From the NCBI GenBank assembly GCA_046328715.1, contig JAXLWB010000005.1, positions 62,001 through 126,000 of the forward strand: a stretch of DNA of 64,000 nt, written 5' to 3'. Positions within the stretch are counted from its first letter, which is position 1. Every line of letters starts with the position of its first letter. Both the position numbers and the translations under genes were made by a program. Positions 1 through 8,417 of this stretch are shown in pieces. The DNA comes from JAXLWB01 sp046328715. GTDB lineage: Bacteria; Chloroflexota; Anaerolineae; Caldilineales; Caldilineaceae. A model generated the notes under the pieces. The model did no database searches and was not told the DNA's origin. It worked only from the letters and a program-made list of their open reading frames with translations.

Positions 1-21
1 AACGCGAAGGCCGTGAGGTAA
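1..21 (+). CDS. 3' tail of an unknown upstream gene (partial)
   Basis: The first seven codons read N-A-K-A-V-R-stop in frame 1, ending in TAA 133 bases before the HlyD-type adaptor. Adaptor genes usually travel with an ABC transporter or a permease, so this could be the end of such a gene, but six residues cannot establish a family or even prove that the frame is coding. Confidence 0.25.
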   Translation, partial: NAKAVR

Positions 22-154
22 GTCTTAAGTAATCGTACGCACACAAGGTGTGACGATTCGCGTCACGGGAAGTGTCACTCGCCAAATTTTGAGAATAGAT
101 TGGCAAATGACGCTTCCTAAGCCGTTATTCCTATTTTAGCAAGGAGGACAAAGT

Positions 155-1525
155 ATGAAACTGATTTCCCGTGCTAGCCTGTTGCTGCTCCCAGCCCTCA
201 TCGTTGCTTTTGGACTGTTTGCTATGGTGCAGTTGAATCCGGGTGCCTCGGTGCAGGGCAGCATCACGCGTGCGCCAAGTGCCGCTCAACCCGCCATAGT
301 CTCATCACAAACTACCACGCAAACTACAACCCAAACCAACACCCAAAGCACATCCGAAGTGATGTCCCCTACTATCACCGCTGTAGGCCGCATCGAGTTG
401 GTGAAATCCTACCCGGTTGTGTTGCAAGTGGGTGGTACAATCAAGCAACTTGACGTCTTGGTTGGTCAAAAGGTCAGCAGCGGCGATCTCCTGCTTGCAT
501 TGGATACCAAGCCCTTGGAGGATGCAGTCCGCCAGGCGGAGATCGGGCTGGAACAGGCAAAGATCAGCCTCCAGGCTGTGACCGAAACAGTCGATGCCAG
601 CACGATCAGTGCCGCTGAAGCCGATCTGCTGGTCGCTAAGGAAAAATTGGCGTTGGTCCAGGCCGGACCCACCAAGGAAGAGCTCGACGCTGCTAAAAGC
701 GCTGCGGCTGCGGCCTGGTCTTCTTATAACACGTTGAAGGCTGGCCCAACCGAGTCGGAAGTCACTCAATCCAGTGCCGCACTCAAGTTGGCCGAGTTGG
801 ATGTCCAACAAGCGCAGCGTGCCTATGATGAGATCAAATGGCGCGCCGATGCGGGAATGACTGGCGAGAGTGCTGCATTACAACGGGCCACCATCTCGTA
901 TGAGGCAGCCAAAGCGGCCTACACGGTGCTCGTACAAGGTGCAACCGATGCGCAACTACAGGGTGCCTTGTCCAGTGCGCAAAGTGCGCAGAATGCCCTC
1001 AACCTGCTGCTAAAGCAACCTACTCCTGCTGACTTAGCCTCAGCAAAAGCCGGCGTTGCGACAGCCGATGCTGCGCTTACCAAGCTCAAGACCGGCAGCC
1101 GAGCGGGTCAAATCCGCAGTGCCGAATTGAGTGTCGAACAGGCACAAATGGCGCTCGACGATGCACGCAAGAATCTGGCTCAAGCACGCCTCACTGCACC
1201 TGCGTCTGGCGTCTTGATGGAAGTCAACGCCCGCGCTGGCGATGCGGCAGCCGCTGGCACCACCGTCTTTGTGATTGCGGATATTGCGAACCTTCAAGTT
1301 GTAGTCAACGTCGAACAGCGCGACCTGCCCAGACTGAAGATCGGGGACAAAGCCGATGTCTCGGTCTACGGTTTTGGCGATAAAACCTTTACGGCAACCG
1401 TCGAACGCATCAACCCACAAGGTCAGTCTACCTCTGGCCCGATTACCTTCCCTGTGGTCTTGAGCTTCAGCGGCGATGACACCGAGGGTTTGTTGCCGGG
1501 CATGGCTGCTACCGCCAAATTTTAA
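155..1525 (+). CDS. HlyD/RND-type efflux adaptor (membrane fusion protein)
   Basis: Adaptor subunit of an efflux or secretion transporter, anchored in the membrane by one N-terminal hydrophobic segment (about residues 5-28). Behind a Thr/Gln-rich spacer there is a split biotinyl-lipoyl-like domain: first half around residues 85-125 (VGGTIKQLDVLVGQKVSSGD), second half after residue 345 (LTAPASGVLMEVNARAGD). Between them lies a long Ala/Gln/Glu-rich coiled-coil hairpin containing repeated AGPT-type turns. A beta-barrel and membrane-proximal part close the protein, ending GLLPGMAATAKF. Length (456 aa) is normal for the family. The ATG follows a strong AAGGAGG box. The partner transporter is not visible; it may be the gene whose last codons open the window. 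In a single-membrane bacterium such adaptors would work outside the cell membrane without an outer-membrane channel. Confidence 0.9.
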   Translation: MKLISRASLLLLPALIVAFGLFAMVQLNPGASVQGSITRAPSAAQPAIVSSQTTTQTTTQTNTQSTSEVMSPTITAVGRIELVKSYPVVLQVGGTIKQLDVLVGQKVSSGDLLLALDTKPLEDAVRQAEIGLEQAKISLQAVTETVDASTISAAEADLLVAKEKLALVQAGPTKEELDAAKSAAAAAWSSYNTLKAGPTESEVTQSSAALKLAELDVQQAQRAYDEIKWRADAGMTGESAALQRATISYEAAKAAYTVLVQGATDAQLQGALSSAQSAQNALNLLLKQPTPADLASAKAGVATADAALTKLKTGSRAGQIRSAELSVEQAQMALDDARKNLAQARLTAPASGVLMEVNARAGDAAAAGTTVFVIADIANLQVVVNVEQRDLPRLKIGDKADVSVYGFGDKTFTATVERINPQGQSTSGPITFPVVLSFSGDDTEGLLPGMAATAKF

Positions 1526-1535
1526 GAGTTAAAAT

Positions 1536-1572
1536 AAATAGGTGACAAGGCATTTCGCCCTGTCACCTATTT
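1536..1572 (+). terminator. Hairpin terminator after the adaptor gene
   Basis: A 12-bp perfect inverted repeat (1536-1547 AAATAGGTGACA with 1561-1572) with a 13-nt loop lies 10 bases after the adaptor stop codon. The 3' arm ends in ATTT rather than a long T run. It shares the GGTGACAAGG core with other intergenic sequences near 49.8 and 51 kb. Confidence 0.7.
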
Positions 1573-1806
1573 CCAAACTGTACTATGTAAACCCTTGTCT
1601 TTTCTTGACCCTCGCCTCTCGTCAAAGAGAGGAGCGGCTGGTGCGGTCACTGCTAGGCGCGGACCGCACCAGTCTTGGGGTTTTTGCCATCGTATCCTAA
1701 GACTGCGTTTAGGTCGACGGCGGGAGAAAAGTTGGAGGAGTGAGAGGCATTGTCAACTCCGCACAACATCAACGTTTCTGATTTCCACAAATCGTTTCCT
1801 CGAATT

Positions 1807-2289
1807 TCAACGGGTTGTTGTTGGCGGAACAAAAGGTCGAATCGGTGTTTGTTCCAGTGAACCGTAGATCACCCCAAGCTGCGAAGCAATCCATGCTTTG
1901 CTCCCATTCACGCAGCAGACTTCAATCCATTCCAAATTGGGGCTTTTCCCGGTAATCGTAAATTGTTGTCCTTGATTGGCGACCCCCACCATCAGGGCAT
2001 CGATGGACGGCTCGCTGCGCAGATTGGCAATCGCGCTACCAATCACGAAGATTGCCGTTGTCTCATCTACTGCTTGACCCGACTCCGATGAACTGGCAGT
2101 CGCCCCCACCGTAGTCAGCGCCGCTTCCTGTGATGGACTCGTAACAAGCGGTTCTACGCTAACTTGTGCAACTGAATCGCTATGATCTACCTGCAAATGT
2201 CCAGGCGATAGGCGTGTGCTGAGTAGCAGGGTAAGCGCAAACGCCATGAGTAATGCAATTCGAGTGTGCGCATGTGATAGTAGTGTCAT
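1807..2289 (-). CDS. Exported protein with a bacterial SH3 domain
   Basis: 160 residues with an N-terminal signal or anchor segment (IALLMAFALTLLLSTRL, about residues 11-27), a low-complexity Ser/Thr/Ala/Glu spacer, and one SH3b domain (about residues 84-148). The domain begins with the diagnostic ANLRSEPSIDA (compare N-[LV]-R-x-x-P) and ends with WIEVCC-x-GSKAWIAS. SH3b domains usually bind cell-wall peptides or serve as targeting modules; no enzymatic domain is attached, so the role is open. The gene is monocistronic and converges with the adaptor gene. A GGAGGCG box sits about 7 bases before the ATG. Confidence 0.75.
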   Translation of the reverse strand: MTLLSHAHTRIALLMAFALTLLLSTRLSPGHLQVDHSDSVAQVSVEPLVTSPSQEAALTTVGATASSSESGQAVDETTAIFVIGSAIANLRSEPSIDALMVGVANQGQQFTITGKSPNLEWIEVCCVNGSKAWIASQLGVIYGSLEQTPIRPFVPPTTTR

Positions 2290-2481
2290 TGTTCGCCTCC
2301 CTATTCGCCGAAACTTTGCTATATGTCATTGCAATCATCAATATCGTGCTTTCAAAGCGTATTGCAATGATGTAAGCGATTTCATTCGATATCTTCGCTT
2401 TGAAATCGCCTTAGCAAGCGGGCGGGAGCGATCTATTGCTATTTCGCCATCCCTTGCCCGTCTTGCTGACCTTGACGAGAA

Positions 2482-2739
2482 TTACAGTTGAATGGACTTA
2501 ACGATCGCGAGTTTAAAAGAGTGATCAAATCGTCGTATGGATATCTTCTCATCGGCTTTGCGTCCAGCAATAAGCTCACGTAACTGAGTTACACTATCGG
2601 AAGGAATGAGCCACTCCGTAATCAGGCTAATCGTTCCCCCAGCCGGGTCATATTCAAAGCTCTGAAATGGCCGCAGATTCGTGCAAACTTGGGTGAGCTT
2701 TTTCATTAAATTGAATTGGTTGTCAGTCGAGTTTTGCAT
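2482..2739 (-). CDS. 85-aa protein of unknown function, copy A
   Basis: Small, probably cytosolic protein with no signal peptide or membrane segment. It is clearly paralogous to the genes at 3566-3823 and 54143-54400. All three are exactly 85 residues and align without gaps up to the core motif: Gln-Val at 17-18, then [FY]-Q-S-x-E-Y-D-P at 25-32, then S-[LI]-[IV]-T-E-x-L-x-P. Copies A and B also share the C-terminus RRFD-x-x-[FY]-K-[LV]-A-[LI]-V-K-S-[IV]-Q-L. The shape is a short extended start, a beta-strand pair and a helix. I do not recognise the family. It lies directly downstream of the spoVS gene on the same strand and may be co-transcribed with it. Confidence 0.7.
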   Translation of the reverse strand: MQNSTDNQFNLMKKLTQVCTNLRPFQSFEYDPAGGTISLITEWLIPSDSVTQLRELIAGRKADEKISIRRFDHSFKLAIVKSIQL

Positions 2740-2972
2740 GATGTTATCCCGATGGCTCCTGACTTTTAATTCCCGATTGCCTCCTGAAACGCCATGAATG
2801 TCAGCAATGCATGTGAGCGGAATCCATGGCGTTTACTACTTGCAATCAGCTTCTTTGGTTTGAGTGGACCAATGAACCTGGGTGGAGCAGATTCATTTGA
2901 GCAAGGAAAGTCCTGCTTGAACGCTTACACTACGCTCTATATGAAAAGCGAACTTTTCATTGCAACCGTAGC

Positions 2973-3236
2973 CTAACGCTTGAAAACAGAGAGACGAACA
3001 GCCGTCATCTCAGCGCCGTTGACATCGACATCATTCATGGTTGGGGCAACCCCGATGTCAATGCCTTCGCCATTGAGATAGCCACGGGCTACAGCAATCG
3101 CCTTCATGGCTTGATTGACAGCACCAGGCCCGATGGCTTGAACGTCGGCCTCACCATCCTCGCGCATTGCGCCAGCAATTGCCCCAGCGACAGAGGATGT
3201 TCTAGATTGTGCTGCGACTCGAATTAAACCTGACAT
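2973..3236 (-). CDS. spoVS: Stage V sporulation protein S family (SpoVS)
   Basis: 87 residues, the family's usual length. It carries the hallmark sequence V-A-[AG]-x-S-x-x-x-S-V-A-G-A-[IL]-A-G (residues 7-22), the AIGPGAVNQAMKAIAVARG block (about 34-52) and the closing GAEMTAVRLSV. SpoVS is an Alba-like small protein; in Bacillus it affects septation and spore coat steps, and it is widespread in bacteria that do not sporulate. No sporulation gene accompanies it here. An AAAGGAG box lies 7-8 bases before the ATG. It is flanked on the same strand by two copies of the 85-aa family, downstream (copy A) and upstream (copy B), which suggests a functional link. Confidence 0.92.
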   Translation of the reverse strand: MSGLIRVAAQSRTSSVAGAIAGAMREDGEADVQAIGPGAVNQAMKAIAVARGYLNGEGIDIGVAPTMNDVDVNGAEMTAVRLSVFKR

Positions 3237-3565
3237 GGTGTGCTCCTTTCATGATTTATTTAGGGCAGTGAACCTACCTGCGCTAATTTACATAATTCAA
3301 GGCTAGAAGGTTAAGCTGATTTAGCGTCAGACAAGTGACTTGTTTACCCGTTCTGCCTTTCGAAAATCCTACAAACTGAGCTGAAATACAGACAATTCGA
3401 GCGCTACGCACAGGCCAAGCTAATCTTACTTGCTTTGGCTGTTTGCTTCGGAGCGTGCGTGCAATCTAACTCGTTGACATAATTCAGCGTTGACATAATG
3501 TAGTGCCGTCAAAAGATAGTAGTTGACTGGATAGTGTTTTTTTGCCAGATCCTGGTGGGTTGCAA
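3237..3565. other. Intergenic region between spoVS and copy B, with a short direct repeat
   Basis: No convincing gene. CGTTGACATAAT occurs twice with a 16-base period (3472-3483 and 3488-3499). On the plus strand this gives a -35-like TTGACA (3474-3479), a 16-base spacer and TAATGT, followed within 45 bases by a run of eight T (about 3536-3543). A short transcript antisense to the downstream side of copy B is conceivable but the hairpin before the T run is weak (5 bp). Confidence 0.3.
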
Positions 3566-3823
3566 TCAAAGTTGTACGGACTTCACCAATGCTACCTTGT
3601 AGTTTTGGTCGAAGCGTCGAACAGAAAGTTTGTCACCTTCACGTCGATGGGCCAAAATTTCGGTTAGCTGATGGGTCTCGTTTTGCGGAATTAGCCATTC
3701 GGTAATAATTGAGATAATCCCCGTCATCGGGTCATACTCAACCGATTGGAAAGGCTGGAGGTTTACGCAGACTTGAGTAATGCGGTTTGTCACCAAGGTT
3801 TCCGGTTGTGCGATGGATGGCAT
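3566..3823 (-). CDS. 85-aa protein of unknown function, copy B
   Basis: Paralogue of copies A and C with the same length and register: QVCVNLQPFQSVEYDP spans residues 17-32, followed by IISIITEWLIP. Compared with copy A it differs mainly in the first 15 residues and in the linker after TEWLIP; the last 20 residues are nearly the same (RRFDQNYKVALVKSVQL). A GAGGAGA box lies about 9 bases before the ATG, so translation should be efficient. It sits upstream of spoVS on the same strand, separated by 329 bases. No known domain is recognisable. Confidence 0.72.
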   Translation of the reverse strand: MPSIAQPETLVTNRITQVCVNLQPFQSVEYDPMTGIISIITEWLIPQNETHQLTEILAHRREGDKLSVRRFDQNYKVALVKSVQL

Positions 3824-3879
3824 GATGTTTGTCTCCTCGGTATGTTTTACAACTCTTCGTGTATGAGCGTGTAGAGAAT

Positions 3880-3923
3880 AAAAAAAATAGCCGACATGTC
3901 GTTGTCACGACAGGCCGGCTATT
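3880..3923 (-). terminator. Rho-independent terminator of the ABC importer operon
   Basis: Read on the minus strand, a GC-containing stem (arms 3915-3923 and 3886-3894, with a second inner stem around TGTC) is followed immediately by a run of seven T. It lies about 180 bases beyond the stop codon of the last importer gene and before the start of copy B. Confidence 0.75.
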
Positions 3924-4100
3924 CACGTACCAGTCTTTTCAGTTAGTTGTATGTACTTCTTATACCTACTAAAATTTCTTTATTCTTACTTCACTCTTTA
4001 GAAGATAACGTTTATGTCACCTTCCTAACGAATATTATACACGAACTTTTTTTATTGTCAAGTACCAATTTGACGAATTTTAAACTTTTTTTAAATTTCC

Positions 4101-5078
4101 TTATTCATAAAGATAACAAGCAGCTTCATGTCCATCTTCGCCCACTTTGATCATCGGCGGTTGAGCCGCTAGACAGCGATCCATACGCGATGGACAGCGC
4201 CCATAAAAGCGACATCCACTCTTGGTGTTGCTGCGCATTTGCTCGTCGTCCAGTGTCGAAGTTTCACCACCCCATTTGATCGTAGGATCGGGAACGGGGA
4301 TCGACTCGATCAGAAGCTGAACGTAGGGGTGCTTCGGATTCTCGATCACTTTGGTTGCCTTGCCATGTTCGGCCACAGCGCCCTGATAGAGCATATAGAT
4401 TTGGTCGCCGATCTGGTAGGCGGTAGAGAGGTCGTGGGTAATATAGAGGAAGGAGATGCCGTGGTCGTTACGCAGCCGCAGCATGATGTCGAGAATCATG
4501 GCGCGCAAAGAGGCATCGACCATCGAAACTGGCTCGTCGGCCACAATGAGCTTCGGCTTGAGCATGTAGGCTCGCGCAATCATCATACGTTGGCGCTGAC
4601 CACCACTCAACTGGTGCGGATATTTGTGCAGCAATTCTTCGCCACGCATGCCAACCACATTGAGTGCCTCTTCGATCATGTCATGACCATGCTGGCGGTT
4701 TTTGGCAAGCCTGAAGTTTTCAATCGACATGTCAAAAATATGTCGCACCCGGTAAAACGGGTTGTAGACGGCATAGGGGTCTTGAAATACGGCCTGCACC
4801 TCACGACGAAACTCCATCTTCTGTGCAGCACTCATCGTGGCGACATTCTGCCCCTGATAGATGACTTCGCCTTCACTGGGATTGATAAAGCCAAGGACTA
4901 AGTTGGCCAGTGTGCTTTTGCCGCTGCCGCTCTCGCCGGCAATGGTAGTGATAGTCGCAGGTGACGAATCAACCGTAAGATTGAACCCTTGCAATGCAAC
5001 CGTTGTGGGGGTGCTGCGAAGTAAACCACCCCCGTAAACTTTGGTTGCGTTACGAATTTCGAGAAGTGCTTGAGGCAT
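4101..5078 (-). CDS. Peptide/sugar ABC importer, ATP-binding subunit (OppF/DppF type)
   Basis: One of two ATPases that power the importer encoded here. Walker A is GESGSGKST (about 48-56), the signature LSGGQRQRM, and Walker B LIVADEP. The C-terminal oligopeptide-transporter extension is present, with its Cys cluster GCRFYGRCPSRMDRC. 325 residues is normal. An AGGA box lies about 10 bases before the ATG. It is the last gene of a five-gene minus-strand operon (binding protein, two permeases, two ATPases) and is separated from the preceding ATPase gene by 44 bases. Confidence 0.93.
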   Translation of the reverse strand: MPQALLEIRNATKVYGGGLLRSTPTTVALQGFNLTVDSSPATITTIAGESGSGKSTLANLVLGFINPSEGEVIYQGQNVATMSAAQKMEFRREVQAVFQDPYAVYNPFYRVRHIFDMSIENFRLAKNRQHGHDMIEEALNVVGMRGEELLHKYPHQLSGGQRQRMMIARAYMLKPKLIVADEPVSMVDASLRAMILDIMLRLRNDHGISFLYITHDLSTAYQIGDQIYMLYQGAVAEHGKATKVIENPKHPYVQLLIESIPVPDPTIKWGGETSTLDDEQMRSNTKSGCRFYGRCPSRMDRCLAAQPPMIKVGEDGHEAACYLYE

Positions 5079-5122
5079 TCGCTAGTAATCCTATTTGTTT
5101 CCTTGAAAGGAGCTGGTTTTCA

Positions 5123-6094
5123 CTAATCGTAGAGATGACACGCCGCCAACTGACCGTCGTATTCCTTCAAGACAGGCTTCACCGATCGGCAGATGTCCAT
5201 CACTTGTGGACAGCGATCGGCAAAGATACAACCCGGCGGCGGATTGCGCAGATCGTGGGTCAGACCACCAGTCAGTTTGAGCGCCTTGCGTTCCTTGATG
5301 GACGGAATCGATTCGATCAGTAGTTGCGTGTAGGGATGTTTGGGCTGGGCAAAGATCTTCTTGACCGGAGAAAGTTCGACTAGGTTGCCAGCATACATCA
5401 CAGCAATACGGTCTACCAGTTGCGCCTGGAGGCCCATATCATGGCCGATGATGATAATCGACACACCGAGCCGCTCCTTGATATCAAGCAGCGTCTGCGC
5501 CACGACGCGTTGGACCACAACGTCAAGCGCACTGGTCGGCTCATCGGCAATGATCAGCGACGGGTTGAGTGCGATTGCCATGGCGATACAGACGCGCTGC
5601 TTCATGCCGCCACTCAACTCATGTGGATACATGTTGTAGATGCGACTGGGCAAGCCAACCGTGGTGAAGAGCGATAGGATGCGCTCTTGAAGCGTAGCGG
5701 CTGGAATGGCGCCTTCATGGGTCGTGATGGCATCGGCGATCTGCTTGTTGATACGCATGACCGGGTTGAGCGAGTTCATAGCCCCTTGCGGAACCAGTGC
5801 AAGCTTGCTCCAGCGGATGTTGCGCAAAGTTCGCTCGTTGAGCGAAGCAATGTCGATGTCGTCAAGCAACATCTTACCGCCGACAATACGCCCTGGAGGT
5901 TGTACCAAACGAAGAATGGCCATTGCCGTCGTTGTTTTGCCGCAGCCCGATTCGCCGACTAGGCCAACAATCTCACGATCATAAATCTTGAAACTCACAT
6001 CATCGACGGCGCGCACAGCACCACTGGGAGTCTCGTAATAGACTTTCAAATTTTGTACATCAAGTACGACTTTGCGCCCGTTAGAACTATTCAT
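5123..6094 (-). CDS. Peptide/sugar ABC importer, ATP-binding subunit (OppD/DppD type)
   Basis: Partner ATPase of the gene downstream. Walker A GESGCGKTT (about 41-49), signature LSGGMKQRV (the Met variant is typical of the OppD branch), Walker B LIIADEPTSALD, and a C-terminal oligopeptide-type extension with GCIFADRCPQVMDIC. The length of 323 residues matches OppD/DppD. An AGGAAAG box precedes the ATG. The start lies 18 bases after the stop codon of the permease gene, consistent with one transcript. Confidence 0.94.
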   Translation of the reverse strand: MNSSNGRKVVLDVQNLKVYYETPSGAVRAVDDVSFKIYDREIVGLVGESGCGKTTTAMAILRLVQPPGRIVGGKMLLDDIDIASLNERTLRNIRWSKLALVPQGAMNSLNPVMRINKQIADAITTHEGAIPAATLQERILSLFTTVGLPSRIYNMYPHELSGGMKQRVCIAMAIALNPSLIIADEPTSALDVVVQRVVAQTLLDIKERLGVSIIIIGHDMGLQAQLVDRIAVMYAGNLVELSPVKKIFAQPKHPYTQLLIESIPSIKERKALKLTGGLTHDLRNPPPGCIFADRCPQVMDICRSVKPVLKEYDGQLAACHLYD

Positions 6095-6112
6095 GAAGGT
6101 ATCTTTCCTGAT

Positions 6113-7057
6113 TTATTGTGGTTTTGCTCCGCGCAGACGTGGGTTGGCAATTTCATCGAGACCGATGGTGATTTGGTAGAGGCCACCGAAGATCCAAACC
6201 AATGCCAGGATCGGAATTCCCCACCACCACCACATCCCACGCAAGATGGCGGCTGCGCTAATGGCGTAATAGATCGTCATGCCCAGGGTCGGCAGGCGGG
6301 TTGGACCCAGTCCCAGCACTTCGAGGCTGGTTGCGGCAAGGATTGCACCAGAGACGTTGCCTGTAAAGCTGGAAGCCAAATAGGGCAACAGATTAGGCAG
6401 AATCTCCCTGAACATGATCGAGAAGGTTGACGCCCCCGACAGGCGCGCCATTTGCACATAGCCGCGTTCACGTAGCGTAAGCACTTGTGAACGAATCAAA
6501 CGGGTCGGCTGCGCCCAGTTGAGCAAAGCAAGCAAGATTGCCATCGTTTCTGGCGTCATCTGTTTGACATAAGAGCCAATCACGATGAGAACCGCCAGTG
6601 ACGGGATCGTAATAATGGAATCACTTAGGGTGCGGATCACGGCATCCACCCAACCGCCGACAAAGCCCGACGTAAAGCCCAGGATAATGCCGATGCCGAC
6701 ACCGAACGCTGCGGCCAGCAGACCAATACGCAACGAACGGGGCGAGCCTACAATCAAGACAGCCAACATATCACGGCCATTGCTCTCTGTGCCCAACACA
6801 TGATCCCAAGAAGGTTCGCCGAAGCCCAATGCAATGTTCGATTTGCCCCAGACCGGTGGCAGGTTTTGGGGTGAGGAGCCTGTAAAGGCCAGCTTGGTGT
6901 TGTAAATGTAAGGTCCAATAAAGGTGAGGAGTACGATGACTCCAACCATGACCAGGCCAGTCAGTAATTTGGGATTGAGCCAGGGTGAGTCAAAACGATT
7001 CAGTCTGCTCTTTTTCGGTTTGATTGTGGATGCAGAATTTGCTGTGGAAACAGTCAT
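6113..7057 (-). CDS. Peptide/sugar ABC importer, permease (OppC/DppC type)
   Basis: Inner-membrane permease with an N-terminal segment at about residues 33-52, a long extracytoplasmic loop containing the conserved W-D-H-V-L-G-T-E-S-x-G-R-D block (OppC hallmark) and five further membrane segments. The cytoplasmic EAA-like loop reads YVQMARLSGASTFSIMFREI. 314 residues is normal. It pairs with the OppB-type permease encoded 27 bases upstream. Confidence 0.93.
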   Translation of the reverse strand: MTVSTANSASTIKPKKSRLNRFDSPWLNPKLLTGLVMVGVIVLLTFIGPYIYNTKLAFTGSSPQNLPPVWGKSNIALGFGEPSWDHVLGTESNGRDMLAVLIVGSPRSLRIGLLAAAFGVGIGIILGFTSGFVGGWVDAVIRTLSDSIITIPSLAVLIVIGSYVKQMTPETMAILLALLNWAQPTRLIRSQVLTLRERGYVQMARLSGASTFSIMFREILPNLLPYLASSFTGNVSGAILAATSLEVLGLGPTRLPTLGMTIYYAISAAAILRGMWWWWGIPILALVWIFGGLYQITIGLDEIANPRLRGAKPQ

Positions 7058-7084
7058 TGAAAAGACCCCTATCAGAGTTAGGCA

Positions 7085-8095
7085 CTAACTTTGGCGCACG
7101 GTAATTCGTGGATCGATCAACGGATATAGTAGATCGAGAATGAGAACTGCCAGGGCAGTGCCCACAATCAGTAAAAAGACGACGCCCTGGATCAATGTGT
7201 AATCGTTGTTGACAATGCCCCAATAGAGCAAGTAACCCATACCAGGATAGGCAAAAATATACTCAACCAGCACGGCACCGCCTGCAATACCGCCCAAATT
7301 CAGTGCCAATGCCGTCAATTGTGGCAACAATGAATTGCGTACCCCGTAAAACCAAAAGACTCGCCGTGGTTGTAAGCCCTTTGCTTCGGCCAAGACCATA
7401 TAATCTTCGCCGTCTGTGGTGACCATCATGCCACGCATGCCTAAGGCCCAGAAACCCATGCTGGCTAGCACAAAGGAAAGCGCAGGCAGCGTACCGTAAT
7501 AGAGCACGTTGCTAATATATTGCAGTGTAAGCGCAGGCTTTAACCCACTTTCATGGGCTCCAGAGTGAGGAAACCAATCCAACCAGAAGGCAAAGACATA
7601 GATCAGCAAAATGCCGAGCATGAAGAAGGGAATGGAGGTAAAGGTCATGGTGATGGGCAACAGTTGCTTTACCCACTCAGGCGTTCTTCGCCAAGCCAGG
7701 ACAGCACCAATGGTATTGCCGAGTACAAACGAAATGACGACCGCAATCGATAAAAGCCCTAAGGTCCATGGCAATGCTCTGGCGACTAACTCTTGGACCG
7801 TGGTCGGAAATGAGGTGAGAGAATAACCCAAGTCAAAGGTAACAATGTTTCGTAAATAACGGAGATATTGAATATAGGTCGGTGCATCAAGCCCAAAACG
7901 GGCTCGCCATGCCTCGATAATCTGTGCTGAGTTTTCAACGCGCCCCGATTGGGCGCTAATACGGCTGAGAATCGCGGCAGTTGGATCGCCTGCTGCGAGA
8001 CGCGGAATGAGAAAAATAATAGTTGCTCCCAGCCAAACTGTCAGGAAGAACATGCCAAGACGGCGTAGGAAATAGTTTAGTGTAATCCCACCCAT
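7085..8095 (-). CDS. Peptide/sugar ABC importer, permease (OppB/DppB type)
   Basis: Six-segment permease starting MGGITLNYFLRRLGMFFLTV, where the first membrane segment begins directly after the start as in other DppB proteins. The EAA loop reads DYMVLAEAKGLQPRRVFWFY and the C-terminus has LLYPLIDPRITVR, a family hallmark. The frame stays open for another 80 codons upstream (to 8335), but that extension has no family resemblance. The start at 8095 has an AGGA box about 6 bases upstream and gives the usual length of 336 residues. Confidence 0.92.
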   Translation of the reverse strand: MGGITLNYFLRRLGMFFLTVWLGATIIFLIPRLAAGDPTAAILSRISAQSGRVENSAQIIEAWRARFGLDAPTYIQYLRYLRNIVTFDLGYSLTSFPTTVQELVARALPWTLGLLSIAVVISFVLGNTIGAVLAWRRTPEWVKQLLPITMTFTSIPFFMLGILLIYVFAFWLDWFPHSGAHESGLKPALTLQYISNVLYYGTLPALSFVLASMGFWALGMRGMMVTTDGEDYMVLAEAKGLQPRRVFWFYGVRNSLLPQLTALALNLGGIAGGAVLVEYIFAYPGMGYLLYWGIVNNDYTLIQGVVFLLIVGTALAVLILDLLYPLIDPRITVRQS

Positions 8096-8417
8096 GAGAA
8101 TCCTGTTAATAGAGTAACGATAGGGACCATCTGAAACACTGGACCCGCATGCACTTGGCAGGTCAGAGGACTGGTATATGCATAGATAGCCCGGTTGGTA
8201 CTTCAATACAACCTGCCAGATGTGCTTTTCTGCCAGCTTCTGAGCCGAGGAATTGACGGCAAATAAACCGATTGTCGCAGATTTTGAGAAAGTAGTAGCG
8301 TTGTCTGTTAGCACAAGCTGGATAGTCATTCCCATTTGGAATCTCCGTCGTGGTCTGATACCAAACGACGAAGATTCCTATGGGAATGACAAGCCTATCT
8401 TTCAGGGACGATCAAGT
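8096..8417 (-). other. Untranslated gap between importer binding protein and permeases
   Basis: 322 bases without a supported gene. The frame of the permease is open through most of it, but the residues look random and Cys/Ser-rich and have no membrane segment. The only clear element is the large hairpin at 8325-8390. Confidence 0.6.
8325..8390 (-). promoter_or_regulatory. Large intercistronic hairpin after the binding-protein gene
   Basis: An imperfect inverted repeat: outer arms GTCATTCCCAT and ATGGGAATGAC, then GAATCT with AGATTC, then CGTCGT with ACGACG, around a 12-14-nt loop. It starts 27 bases after the binding-protein stop codon. No T run follows on the minus strand, so it fits a partial terminator or an mRNA 3'-end stabiliser of the kind that lets a binding protein be made in excess of its permease. 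Confidence 0.65.

Noticed and set aside
1595..1867. A plus-strand open frame of 90 codons after the adaptor terminator.
   Set aside because: No Shine-Dalgarno, no recognisable residues pattern, and it runs into the antisense of the SH3b gene.
2973..3236. The spoVS gene considered as evidence for sporulation.
   Set aside because: SpoVS is common in non-sporulating bacteria and no other sporulation gene is present here.
8096..8335. An 80-residue N-terminal extension of the OppB-type permease.
   Set aside because: Residues are not family-like, and the internal ATG at 8095 has a Shine-Dalgarno box and gives the standard length and first membrane segment.
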